From contig NZ_SUKF01000003.1 of the NCBI RefSeq assembly GCF_005047655.1, forward strand, positions 62,001 to 126,000: DNA of 64,000 nucleotides. The letters are read 5' to 3'. The position numbers were made by a program, and so were the translations under genes. The notes beneath the pieces are model-generated. The model was not told where the DNA came from. It worked only from the letters and a program-made list of their open reading frames with translations, and did no database searches. The stretch comes from Sinimarinibacterium arenosum. GTDB taxonomy: Bacteria > Pseudomonadota > Gammaproteobacteria > Nevskiales > Nevskiaceae. The stretch's first letter is position 1, and each line of letters starts with the position of its first letter. Shown in pieces: positions 53,978-62,259 of this stretch.

Positions 53978-55999
53978 TCATGGCGCCGGCAGCCGAGTCC
54001 AGACGCCGACCGGGCATTGACCGTACCAGCCGTTGATGCGGAAGCGGTATTGGCGGCGGATCTGATCATTGAGTTCCCATGCGCCCTTGTCGCCGTAGGT
54101 CCGGCAATCGCGGGCCAGCCACAGGATGTATTCGATCTTTTGCGAGGTTAGCCATTCCAGCGCATCCGGCAGCTGACGCTTGTACAGCTTGCCGGTCTGG
54201 TCAACGCGGCTGGCGACTTCACCGAGACCGCCGCGCCAGGTGTATTCGTGGTCCGGCCAGCCCAGGTAGGACGGTTTGTTGCCGAACAGCGTCAGCACGC
54301 CGGTGTCGGTGTAGGCGTTGCCGGCGATCGATTCCAGTGCGATGCCGGGTGGCGCGCTTTGCAGGTACTGCACGATCTCGCGCTGCGCCTGATCGCGCGT
54401 GTACAGGTACATGCCGTTGAGCTGCCCCGCTTCCGCGGGCTGGAAGCTGAGCCAATGGCGTGCATACCAGTAGCTGCTGGTCAGCGTCGGCGCCAGCAGG
54501 ACGGCAACCAATGCCAGCGTGAGTTTACGGCGGTCTGCCAGCAGCGCTGTGCCCAGGCCGAACATCGACACCGACCAGATCCAGCCCCACCACTTCAGGA
54601 CGCTGTTGGTGCGCTCGTACTGATTGATCGACAGGTCGTTGATATAGGCCAGTTCGGAGAAGGCCAGCAACAGGAGGGTGTTGAGCGCCAGGAATACTCC
54701 CAGCGAACGGCGCGGGAGCAGAACCAGCGCGAGGATGGCCAGGCCGACAATCGGCCACCACTGCAGCAGCCAGGGCACCAGCGGGCTGTGCAGCTTGCCC
54801 GAGACCCACAGCATTGGCGTCGCGAGTTGACGCGACGCCAGCCCCATCAGGATCGGCAGCGAGACCACCAGTGCAGCGGCGCCGCCAATTGCGACGTGGG
54901 TGATCAGCGTCGGGCCGGGGAGGGGCGGTGGCGGCATATCACTGCTGCGTCCGATGCCGCGCAGCAGATTCCACCCGCACCAGAATGCGACCGTGAGTGC
55001 GGCCAGCGGAAAGATCCAGGTGTTGGCGGAGATGCAGATGACCGGCAGTGCGCCCAGCGCTAGGGCAAGGCGTTTGCGCAGTGTTGGCGATGTGGCTGTG
55101 GATTCGAAGGCGAACATTGCGGCGATCAGGGCGAAGCCGATCAGCAGCCCCAGCAAAGTCGGATGAAAATCGCCGAGATAGAACTGATACGCGAACGGTT
55201 CCAGCGGCAACTCGGGCGGAATCGGCGCGTTGGCGGCAGGCGCCTGAGTCTGCAGTCCGGTGCCACCACCTCCGCTGAAGCGTGCATCGGCCGTGACGGC
55301 GCGAAGCGTGATCTGACCTGCGTCGATATGCGGGTGGCTGGTGATCTTGACCGCGATGTACGGCGCGGCGCCGCTGCCGCCGAGGATCAACGCAGCCGTG
55401 ATCAGCGCGGCCCGCGCGCGTCCGCCGCTCTGCGTCCGTGCGACATGCCAGATCAGATAGGCCGCAGCGCCCATCAAGATCACTGCACCCAGGTTGTAGG
55501 CGTAGCCGGGCGAAAACTTCAGCACGCGCACCAGCAGGCCGGCCCAGTAGTACTGCAACGGGTAGTAGAAATCGAAAGCGAACGGTGGCAGCCAGCGATC
55601 GATGCCGGGCAGGCGGCCGCTGTCGATGAAATGGGTGATGAAGAACAGGTCGGTGACGCGCTCGGACGTCGGGCTGATGCTGGGGAAGGCCCAGCGCCAG
55701 GCCAGCGGATACAGGAAAAAGGCTGCGGCCACGAGTACTGCGCCGGGCCGCAGCGTGCTGGCGTACGCGGTCTTCAGTAGCCAGACGCTGTAACCGCCGA
55801 GCGCTATCGCGGCGGCGAACAGCAGCGGTTGCGGAATCGCGATGTAGTGCTCGAGCCCCAGGCCCAGCATTGCGGCGAAGATCGCCAGCAGCACGGCGCC
55901 CAGCACGCGGTCGCCGAATACACGCTCGCCCCAGTGGCATGCAGCCACCACTGCCACGCCGGCTGCGAGCAGTATCGAGATCAGAAACAGTGTGGCCAT
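53978..55999 (-). CDS. DUF2298-like multi-spanning GT-C-type membrane protein
   Basis: A 673-residue protein with about twelve hydrophobic helices. The first loop has SERVTDLFFITHFIDSGRLP, GIDRWLPPFAFDFYYPLQYY. The C-terminal segment has AGNAYTDTGVLTLFGNKPSY, LGWPDHEYTWRGG, matching the pattern of DUF2298 (YYY) proteins. A Gly-rich loop follows TADARFSGGGG near residue 245. It is a paralog of the 51071 gene. With the GtrB-type gene it forms a leftward pair separated by 79 bp. It probably transfers a lipid-phosphate-linked sugar to a surface glycan; substrate unknown. Confidence 0.75.
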   Translation of the reverse strand: MATLFLISILLAAGVAVVAACHWGERVFGDRVLGAVLLAIFAAMLGLGLEHYIAIPQPLLFAAAIALGGYSVWLLKTAYASTLRPGAVLVAAAFFLYPLAWRWAFPSISPTSERVTDLFFITHFIDSGRLPGIDRWLPPFAFDFYYPLQYYWAGLLVRVLKFSPGYAYNLGAVILMGAAAYLIWHVARTQSGGRARAALITAALILGGSGAAPYIAVKITSHPHIDAGQITLRAVTADARFSGGGGTGLQTQAPAANAPIPPELPLEPFAYQFYLGDFHPTLLGLLIGFALIAAMFAFESTATSPTLRKRLALALGALPVICISANTWIFPLAALTVAFWCGWNLLRGIGRSSDMPPPPLPGPTLITHVAIGGAAALVVSLPILMGLASRQLATPMLWVSGKLHSPLVPWLLQWWPIVGLAILALVLLPRRSLGVFLALNTLLLLAFSELAYINDLSINQYERTNSVLKWWGWIWSVSMFGLGTALLADRRKLTLALVAVLLAPTLTSSYWYARHWLSFQPAEAGQLNGMYLYTRDQAQREIVQYLQSAPPGIALESIAGNAYTDTGVLTLFGNKPSYLGWPDHEYTWRGGLGEVASRVDQTGKLYKRQLPDALEWLTSQKIEYILWLARDCRTYGDKGAWELNDQIRRQYRFRINGWYGQCPVGVWTRLPAP

Positions 56000-56187
56000 A
56001 GAGGGTTCGTATGCGCCCCGGATGCGGCGCCGCGATGTTGGAGTTGGAAACGGCCTGCGCCGCTACCCTACACAGGCCGATTTATCGCGTAAAGGGAGCG
56101 ACGGCGCAGCGTGCCTGCAGAGGTGCACGTCGATACCGTGCCTTGCAGCCTTGCCAGTTCGGCGCTCTGCCGCCCCGTCAGCGTGGC

Positions 56188-56271
56188 GTCTCGATACGTC
56201 CCGCTGGGACTACTCGACGTGAACGGGAGTGTTTTTGGGGAGATCACCTTCGCGCCCCCGTTCGGGTCGAG
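56188..56271. repeat. REPIN-like pair just upstream of the GIY-YIG gene
   Basis: Left copy gtctcgatac with stem GTCCC-GCT-GGGAC then tactcgacgtgaacggg (56188-56231). A short AT-richer spacer is followed by an inverted half copy ccccgttcgggtcga (56257-56271). The start codon of the GIY-YIG gene is 47 bp further on. The 318-bp gap 56000-56317 contains no other gene that I can support. Confidence 0.85.
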
Positions 56272-56317
56272 GGGGCCACAATGGCTATATCGGGACCGCG
56301 CACTGCGGGTGAAGTAG

Positions 56318-56605
56318 ATGGCATTCTGGACTTACATGCTGCGCTGTCGTGACGACAGCTACTACGTAGGACATACCGACGACCTTGATCGCCGCATCGG
56401 GGAACATCAAAGCGGAGCGATTCCCGGGTACACCTGCATGCGCCGTCCGCTGGTGCTGATGTGGTCGCAGGACTTTGCCAGCCGCGAGGAAGCGCTATCC
56501 GCCGAACTGCAGATCAAGCGCTGGAGTCGCGCCAAGAAAGAGGCATTGATCCAGGGTGACTGGAAGGCTTTGAGCCAAGCAGCGCGGAAGCCGACGCGAC
56601 GGTGA
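56318..56605 (+). CDS. single-domain GIY-YIG nuclease-like protein
   Basis: A 95-residue protein that is almost entirely the GIY-YIG domain. WTYMLRCRDDSYYVGHTDDLDRRIGEHQ supplies the YM-x10-YVG signature (residues 5-17), the catalytic Arg (R26) and the helix Glu/His. YTCMRRPLVLMWSQDFASREEALSAELQIKRWSRAKKEALI supplies the conserved Glu in the A-x-x-x-E-L-Q-IK-x-W segment. This is the YhbQ/UPF0213-like group, whose biological role is mostly unknown. It is bordered on both sides by copies of the window-wide palindromic repeat and has no other partner. A solitary repair-type role is the alternative. Confidence 0.9.
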   Translation: MAFWTYMLRCRDDSYYVGHTDDLDRRIGEHQSGAIPGYTCMRRPLVLMWSQDFASREEALSAELQIKRWSRAKKEALIQGDWKALSQAARKPTRR

Positions 56606-56647
56606 TGGTCCAACAGAGCGCTTTGATTGCGCTGACTCAAGTCCTGC

Positions 56648-56893
56648 GGCCACTCAATGCGAACAGCAGGTTCCCGGGGATCCGCCCCTAACACCGCCCG
56701 TTCGGGTCGAGTAGCGCCTGCCAAGGCGTGTATCGAGACCGTGCGCCAGTCCCGAACCCTCAGCCACTCACTGATGCGCTGTGTCTCGATACGCCCCTAC
56801 GGGGCTACTCGACGTGAACGGTTGTGCGTTTTGGGGATCACATCCAGCGCCACCCATTCGGGTCGAGTAGCGCCTGCCAGGGCGTGTATCGAG
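56648..56893. repeat. cluster of three REP-like copies and one half after the GIY-YIG gene
   Basis: A half copy (56648-56664, cactcaatgcgaacagc) is followed by cgttcgggtcgagtag-CGCC/GGCG-tatcgagac (56699-56739). Next is the inverted gtctcgatac-GCCCC-TAC-GGGGC-tactcgacgtgaacgg (56782-56822), then cattcgggtcgagtag-CGCC/GGCG-tatcgagg (56856-56893). They fill the 307-bp gap to suhB, the densest cluster in the window; no gene is present. Confidence 0.88.
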
Positions 56894-56912
56894 GCCGCGC
56901 AACCTCAGCGGC

Positions 56913-57704
56913 TCAGGCGTCAGCGGCGGGCCGGCGCTGCGGGAAAAGGTTTTCCAGGTCGGCCATCAGCTTGGTGGTGCTTGCGACGATGTTGCCGGTT
57001 GCCAGCACATCGTCGCCGCCGTCGAGTTCACGCACGACGCCGCCCGCTTCCTGCACCAGCACGATGCCTGCGGCGATGTCCCAGGGGTTCAGGTTGAGTT
57101 CCCAGAACCCGTCGAGCCGGCCGGCAGCAACGTAGGCCAGATCCAATGCAGCCGCGCCAGCGCGACGAACGCCGGCGGTGTTGGCGGCGACATTGCGCAT
57201 CATCGGCATATAGCGGTCGAGATGTTCTTCACGCAGCGGCACGCCCGTACCAATCAGCGCGGAGCCAATTTCCTTGCAGCCGCTGACGCGAAGCTTGCGG
57301 TTGTTCAGCGTGGCGCCATCGCCGCGGCTGGCGCAGTACAGGTCCTGCGTGCAGGGCGCGTAGATCACGCCATGTTCCAGGCGTCCGCGAACCTGGATGC
57401 CGATCGATACCGCGAAGTGCGGCAGCCGGTGCAGGAAATTGGTGGTGCCATCGAGCGGGTCGATGATCCAGACCACGTCATTCTTGCCGTGCTCACCGGA
57501 CTCTTCAGCCAGGATCGCATGGTCGGGGTAGTTCTTGTGAATCGTGCGGATGATCTCGGCTTCGGCGCCGCGATCGACCATGGACACGAAATCATTGCGG
57601 CTCTTGCGCTCGACCTGCAGCTGATCCGCGCGGTCGTAGTGGCGCATGATGAAGTTGCCGGCTGAGCGCGCAGCCATGACGGCGATATTGACCAGCGGTT
57701 GCAT
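56913..57704 (-). CDS. suhB: inositol monophosphatase family protein SuhB
   Basis: A 263-residue Mg-dependent phosphatase. Metal-binding motifs are ILAEESGE near 66-73 and WIIDPLDGTTNFLHRLP, with the C-terminal WELNLNPWDIAAGIVLVQEAGG. SuhB hydrolyses inositol phosphates and in Enterobacteria also assists rRNA transcription antitermination. ATG 57704 gives the normal start (MQPLVNIAVMAARSAG); an in-frame start at 57755 would overlap trmJ. It is divergent from trmJ with only 39 bp between, the usual Gammaproteobacterial arrangement. Confidence 0.95.
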   Translation of the reverse strand: MQPLVNIAVMAARSAGNFIMRHYDRADQLQVERKSRNDFVSMVDRGAEAEIIRTIHKNYPDHAILAEESGEHGKNDVVWIIDPLDGTTNFLHRLPHFAVSIGIQVRGRLEHGVIYAPCTQDLYCASRGDGATLNNRKLRVSGCKEIGSALIGTGVPLREEHLDRYMPMMRNVAANTAGVRRAGAAALDLAYVAAGRLDGFWELNLNPWDIAAGIVLVQEAGGVVRELDGGDDVLATGNIVASTTKLMADLENLFPQRRPAADA

Positions 57705-57743
57705 GAGAAAAAGAGCCTGGAGGAAGCGAATAGAATACCACGC

Positions 57744-58535
57744 ATGGCCTCCCAAACTCTTCCCGAAACGCCGGTCGATCCCCTGGCGCGCATCCGCGTG
57801 GTTCTGGTTTCAACGCAGCACCCGGGCAATATTGGCGCCGCGGCACGTGCGATGCTGACCATGGGGCTGACCGATCTGGTACTGGTCAGCCCCGATCGTT
57901 ACCCCCATCCGCAGGCGCGGGCGTCCGCTGCGCACGCCTCGCCGGTGCTGGACCGGGCGCGAGTGGTTGCGAGTCTCGACGAGGCGGTCGCGGACTGCGG
58001 CTGGGTTGTCGGATTGTCGGCGCGCCAGCGCACGCTCGGGGACGAACCGATGAAGCCCTGGGAATCCGCGGCCCGCGCGCTGTCGATCGTGCCGCAGGCT
58101 CCCGTGGCTTTTGTCTTCGGCTGTGAGCGCACTGGCTTGACCAATGAGCAGATCGATCGCTGTCACGCGACCACACTGATTCCGGCCAATCCCGGCTATA
58201 CCTCGCTGAATCTGGCGCAGGCAGTCCAGGTGATCGCGTACGAGCTGCGGCGCACGGTTCAGCCGGACGTGCCGGCCGTTTCCAGCAAGCGCGATCACCC
58301 CTGGTACGCGCCGCCCGCCGCCGAGGAGATGGAGCGGTTCTACGAGCATCTGCAGCGGGTGCTGCTGGCCACCGGCTTCATTGATCCGACCAATCCGCGG
58401 CAGTTGATGCGCCGGCTGCGGACTTTCTTCAATCGCTCCGCGCCGGATCGCAACGAGCTGGGCATCTTGCGCGGCATCCTGACTTCGGTCGAAAAGCCGA
58501 AGCAGCGGCGGATTCCGTTTACGGACGCGGAGTAG
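57744..58535 (+). CDS. trmJ: tRNA (cytidine/uridine-2'-O-)-methyltransferase TrmJ
   Basis: A 263-residue SPOUT enzyme methylating the 2'-O of position 32 in tRNA. Motifs: VVLVSTQHPGNIGAAARAMLTMGL near the N-terminus, VAFVFGCERTGLTNEQIDRCH and IPANPGYTSLNLAQAVQVIAYEL forming the knot, then a C-terminal helical extension ending KPKQRRIPF. ATG 57744 gives the usual N-terminus. It is first in the rightward run leading to cysE and the isc-type genes. Confidence 0.95.
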   Translation: MASQTLPETPVDPLARIRVVLVSTQHPGNIGAAARAMLTMGLTDLVLVSPDRYPHPQARASAAHASPVLDRARVVASLDEAVADCGWVVGLSARQRTLGDEPMKPWESAARALSIVPQAPVAFVFGCERTGLTNEQIDRCHATTLIPANPGYTSLNLAQAVQVIAYELRRTVQPDVPAVSSKRDHPWYAPPAAEEMERFYEHLQRVLLATGFIDPTNPRQLMRRLRTFFNRSAPDRNELGILRGILTSVEKPKQRRIPFTDAE

Positions 58536-58564
58536 CGACGGCGTGTGCTGAGGGCTTGGTGCCC

Positions 58565-58604
58565 GGTTTCGATACGCCGACGCGGCCAGCTGCTCGACCC
58601 AAGC
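58565..58604. repeat. REP-like copy between trmJ and cysE
   Basis: Reads gtttcgatac, stem GCCG-ACG-CGGC, then cagctgctcgaccc. The right arm is diverged. It is the rightmost copy found. Confidence 0.75.
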
Positions 58605-58739
58605 GTGTGGTGCTGGACAACGCGGCAAGCCGCACGCGTTATGGGCTAGCGTGAATGTCATCATCAAGCTGGCGCCCGAATCCGGACCGCAACGGTCTAC
58701 AATGCGCATCCCGTAGCCATCAGGTCGATCGAGCAGCCC

Positions 58740-59537
58740 ATGTTCGCCCGCATTCGAGAGGACATCGCCAGCGTTTTCGAGCGCGATCCCGCCGCGCGCA
58801 ACACCTGGGAAGTGCTGACCTGTTATCCGGGCCTGCATGCGATCTGGGCGCACCTGATCAGCCACTGGCTCTGGACCCACGGCCTGCGCTGGTTGGCGCG
58901 GCTGAATTCGAATCTTGCGCGCCTGATTACCGGGATCGAAATCCATCCGGGCGCGCGCATCGGCCGGCGTTTCTTCATCGATCACGGCATGGGCGTGGTG
59001 ATCGGCGAGACCGCCGAGATCGGCGACGACGTGACCTTGTATCAGGGCGTCACCTTGGGTGGCACCAGCTGGAACAAGGGCAAGCGTCATCCGACGCTCG
59101 GCAACGGTGTCGTGGTCGGCGCCGGTGCCAAGGTCCTCGGTCCGTTCACCGTCGGTGACAATGCACGCATCGGTTCCAATGCCGTGGTGGTCAAGGAAGT
59201 GCCGCCGGGTGCGACCGCGATCGGCATCCCGGGGCGCATCGTGCGCGAGCAGGCGCCGTCGGAGCATGTGCAGAATCTGGCGCAGCGCTACGGCTTCGAT
59301 GCGTATGGCCTGTCCAAGGACATGCCCGACCCGGTCGCGAACGCGTTTTCGGCGATGGTGGAGCACATCCACAAGCTCGATGAACGCGTGGGACAGCTGT
59401 GCAAGGCAATGCATCAGCTCGATGCGCGCATGCCGGAGAATGGGTTGCCGGAACTGGATGTGCCGGCGGAGTTCGGTGGCGAGCCGGATGCGCCCGTGGC
59501 CAAGGGCTCTGAAGAGCACTGCGAAGACGGGAAGTAG
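58740..59537 (+). CDS. cysE: serine O-acetyltransferase
   Basis: A 265-residue hexapeptide acyltransferase, first step of cysteine synthesis (serine plus acetyl-CoA to O-acetylserine). The N-terminal helical domain has [35 protein letters not shown]. The catalytic core is [41 protein letters not shown] with the active-site His, ending [12 protein letters not shown]-terminal tail of about 80 residues is longer than in E. coli. It ends 5 bp before a cysteine desulfurase, so cysteine supply and sulfur use are adjacent. Confidence 0.95.
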   Translation: MFARIREDIASVFERDPAARNTWEVLTCYPGLHAIWAHLISHWLWTHGLRWLARLNSNLARLITGIEIHPGARIGRRFFIDHGMGVVIGETAEIGDDVTLYQGVTLGGTSWNKGKRHPTLGNGVVVGAGAKVLGPFTVGDNARIGSNAVVVKEVPPGATAIGIPGRIVREQAPSEHVQNLAQRYGFDAYGLSKDMPDPVANAFSAMVEHIHKLDERVGQLCKAMHQLDARMPENGLPELDVPAEFGGEPDAPVAKGSEEHCEDGK

Positions 59538-59542
59538 GTTTC

Positions 59543-60673
59543 GTGCCGGTCTATTTCGACCACAACGCCACCACGCGGCTGGATCCGCGCGTGCTTGAGG
59601 CGATGATGCCGTACCTGACCGGGCCTTACGCCAACCCCTCGTCGCTGCATCGATTTGGCCGTTCCGCACGCGATGCGATCGAGCGCGCGCGCCAGCAACT
59701 GGCGGATCTGGTCGGCTGTCAGCCGCAGCAGGTCACATGGACTTCGGGCGGCACCGAAGCCAACAACCTTGCACTCAAGGGGGTCGCCGACGCGCAGCCG
59801 GGCGGACGTGTGCTGTACGGCGCGACCGAGCACCCCGCCGTGATGGAGGCGGCTGAGTCGCTGCGTTCGCGTGGACGCGCGGTCGAGGCAATTGCTGTGG
59901 ATCATCAGGGCTTGTTGGACTGGCCCGCGTTCGCTGCCCAGCTGGCGTCGTCGCCGGTGCGACTGGTTGCATTGATGCGGGCCAACAACGAAACCGGCGT
60001 GATCCAGGATGTCACGCGTGCTGCACAGATGGCGCATGAAGCGGGTGCGCTGATGCATGTCGATGCGGTGCAGGCTGCCGGCAAGATTCCGCTGGATTTC
60101 TCTGCGCTCGGCGCCGATCTGATGAGCCTTTCGAGCCACAAGCTGTATGGGCCCAAGGGCATCGGCGCGCTGGTCAAGCGCGCGGAAGTGGACCTGAGCC
60201 CGCTGCATCACGGCGGTGCGCAGGAGCGTGGTCTACGTGGCGGTACCGAGAATGTTGCTGCGATCGTTGGTTTCGGCGCTGCCGCGGCCCTGGCCGTGAG
60301 CGAACTGGCCATGCGCGCTGAGTGCGCCAGCCAGTTGCGTGACCGGCTGGAACGGGCGGTGCAGCAGCTTCCGGGTGCGACGATCTTCGGCGCTGGCGTC
60401 GAGCGCCTGCCGAATACGCTGCAATTCGGGCTGGCCGGATACGAGGGCGAGGCGCTGCTGATGCAGCTGGATCGGCGCGGCTTTGGCGTGTCCAGCGGAT
60501 CGGCCTGCGCCAGCGGCAAGGGCGAGCCCAGCCACGTGTTGCTGGCGATGGGCTATCCGCGTGATGTCGCCTATAGCGCGATTCGGGTCAGCCTCGGGCG
60601 TGACAACACTGTGGATGACATTGATCGCTTTGTTGCGGTGTTGCGCGAGCTGGTGGCGGCAGGGAAATCATGA
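59543..60673 (+). CDS. cysteine desulfurase, IscS/NifS family (first copy)
   Basis: A 376-residue class V PLP enzyme that removes sulfur from cysteine. Motifs: YFDHNATTRLDPRV, TSGGTEANNLALKG, the PLP lysine K200 in SLSSHKLYGPKGIGAL, RGGTENVAAIVG, and the sulfur-accepting C322 in VSSGSACASGKGEPSHVLLAMG. The Cys loop is closer to NifS than to E. coli IscS. The start is GTG, five bases after cysE. The final four bases overlap the start of the second desulfurase. No adjacent iscR. Confidence 0.93.
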   Translation: MPVYFDHNATTRLDPRVLEAMMPYLTGPYANPSSLHRFGRSARDAIERARQQLADLVGCQPQQVTWTSGGTEANNLALKGVADAQPGGRVLYGATEHPAVMEAAESLRSRGRAVEAIAVDHQGLLDWPAFAAQLASSPVRLVALMRANNETGVIQDVTRAAQMAHEAGALMHVDAVQAAGKIPLDFSALGADLMSLSSHKLYGPKGIGALVKRAEVDLSPLHHGGAQERGLRGGTENVAAIVGFGAAAALAVSELAMRAECASQLRDRLERAVQQLPGATIFGAGVERLPNTLQFGLAGYEGEALLMQLDRRGFGVSSGSACASGKGEPSHVLLAMGYPRDVAYSAIRVSLGRDNTVDDIDRFVAVLRELVAAGKS

Positions 60674-62259
60674 TCTACCTCGACCATGCTGCGACGACGC
60701 CGCTGGATGCACAGGTCCGGGCGGCGATGCTGCCCTGGCTGGATGATGTCGATGGCTACGGCAACCCGGCGTCGGACCATCGGCTGGGGCGGCGCGCGCG
60801 GGCTGCGGTCGAGTCGGCGCGAGCGCAAGTGGCCGCGCTGATCGGGGCCGAAGCCGGTGAGATCGTGTGGACTTCCGGAGCGACCGAGGCCAACAACCTG
60901 GCGCTCAAAGGGGCGCTGGAGTTCCGCGGTCTGAAAGGCGCCCATGTCGTCAGCAGTCGCATCGAGCACAAGGCTGTGCTGGATACCTGCCGCTATCTCG
61001 AAACGCAGGGCACGCGCGTCACCTACCTGACGCCGGACGCGGACGGCCGGATCGCGGTCGAGCAGGTCATGTCGGCATTGCAGCCGGACACTGCGCTGGT
61101 GTCGTTGATGTGGGTGAACAACGAGACCGGCGTCATCAATCCGGTCGTTGAGCTGGCGCCGCTGCTGCGTGCCCGTGGTGTGCTGTTTCATGTCGATGCG
61201 GTGCAGGCGGCCGGCAAGCTGGCGATCGATCTGTCGCAGGTGCCGATTGACCTGCTGTCGCTGTCGGCGCACAAGCTGTATGGCCCCAAGGGTGTTGGCG
61301 CGCTGTTCGTGCGCAAGCGTCCGCGCGCACGGCTGGCGCCGCAGATTCACGGTGGCGGCCACGAGCAGGGCATGCGTTCGGGCACTCTGGCGACGCATCA
61401 GATCGTCGGCATGGGCGCGGCATTCGCGCTCGCGCAGTCGCAGGTGGACGCCGAGGCGGCGCGTCAGCACCGTTTGCGTGAACGATTGTGGCAGCGGCTG
61501 CAGCGGCTTGCGCAGATTCATCGAAATGGGGATGCAGCTCATTGCGCGCCGCACATCCTCAACGTCAGTTTCGAGGGGGTGGAAGGCGAGGCGCTGCGCG
61601 CGAGCCTGCCGGAGCTTGCCGTCTCCAGCGGGTCGGCGTGTTCGTCGGCGACGCGCGAGCCCTCTTATGTCCTGCGGGCACTGGGTCGCGATGACGAACT
61701 GGCCGGTGCATCGCTGCGCCTGTCGCTGGGACGTTCGACATCGGCGGAACAGGTCGATTGTGCGGCCGACCAGATCATTGCAGCGGTCCATCGGTTGCGC
61801 GCTTTGTCGCCGACGTGGGGTGGCTCAAGTGTCGCGACGGACGTTGAAACGACAACCGCGTTTGCTGGCGACGACAATGTTTATATGTATCCGGCGCCGG
61901 TGTGGGCTGCCTTCGGCGCCGTGCGGCACGCCGGGACCTTGCCTGCAGCCGACAACGTTGTCTGCAGCCAGGTCGGAAGCCCGGCTGCCCGCGCGCAACT
62001 GGAGCTGAGTGCGCGCTGTACTCCGGAAGGTGTGGTTGAGGCGGCGCGATTCCGCGCCTACGGCTGTCCGACGTCGATTGCGGTGGGGGAATGGCTTGCC
62101 GGTCGGATCGAAGGCTGCAGCACTGCCGTTGCCATCCCGCCAACCGCCGCCGATATCCGTGCCGCGCTTGAAATCGGTGAGGACAAGGCCCATTGTGCGC
62201 TGATGGGCGAGGACGTCCTCCGCGCCCTGTTTGACCAGATCCATAGAATTCGCAGATGA
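60670..62259 (+). CDS. cysteine desulfurase fused to a degenerate IscU-like domain
   Basis: A 529-residue two-domain protein. Residues 1-380 are IscS-like: YLDHAATTPLDAQV, TSGATEANNLALKG, PLP lysine K202 in LSAHKLYGPKGVGAL, RSGTLATHQIVG and C324 in VSSGSACSSATREPSYVLRALG. A linker (380-400) leads to an IscU/NifU-N-like domain. YGCPTSIAVGEWLAG aligns with IscU Cys63 (C466) and KAHCALMGEDVLRALF with Cys106 (C509). The Cys37-Asp39 site is changed: where IscU has APACGD this has SPAARA, so two of the cluster-site residues are gone. It overlaps both neighbours by 4 nt. The IscU domain may be a docking or sulfur-relay domain rather than a full scaffold. Confidence 0.88.
   Translation: MIYLDHAATTPLDAQVRAAMLPWLDDVDGYGNPASDHRLGRRARAAVESARAQVAALIGAEAGEIVWTSGATEANNLALKGALEFRGLKGAHVVSSRIEHKAVLDTCRYLETQGTRVTYLTPDADGRIAVEQVMSALQPDTALVSLMWVNNETGVINPVVELAPLLRARGVLFHVDAVQAAGKLAIDLSQVPIDLLSLSAHKLYGPKGVGALFVRKRPRARLAPQIHGGGHEQGMRSGTLATHQIVGMGAAFALAQSQVDAEAARQHRLRERLWQRLQRLAQIHRNGDAAHCAPHILNVSFEGVEGEALRASLPELAVSSGSACSSATREPSYVLRALGRDDELAGASLRLSLGRSTSAEQVDCAADQIIAAVHRLRALSPTWGGSSVATDVETTTAFAGDDNVYMYPAPVWAAFGAVRHAGTLPAADNVVCSQVGSPAARAQLELSARCTPEGVVEAARFRAYGCPTSIAVGEWLAGRIEGCSTAVAIPPTAADIRAALEIGEDKAHCALMGEDVLRALFDQIHRIRR

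Noticed and set aside
54248-55063. 271-codon rightward frame inside the leftward GT-C gene
   Set aside because: The leftward frame has membrane helices and DUF2298-like motifs. This one is Gln/Arg-rich without a start context.
57810-59669. 619-codon antisense frame across trmJ and cysE
   Set aside because: It covers two well-identified genes on the other strand and a repeat copy; no protein family resemblance.
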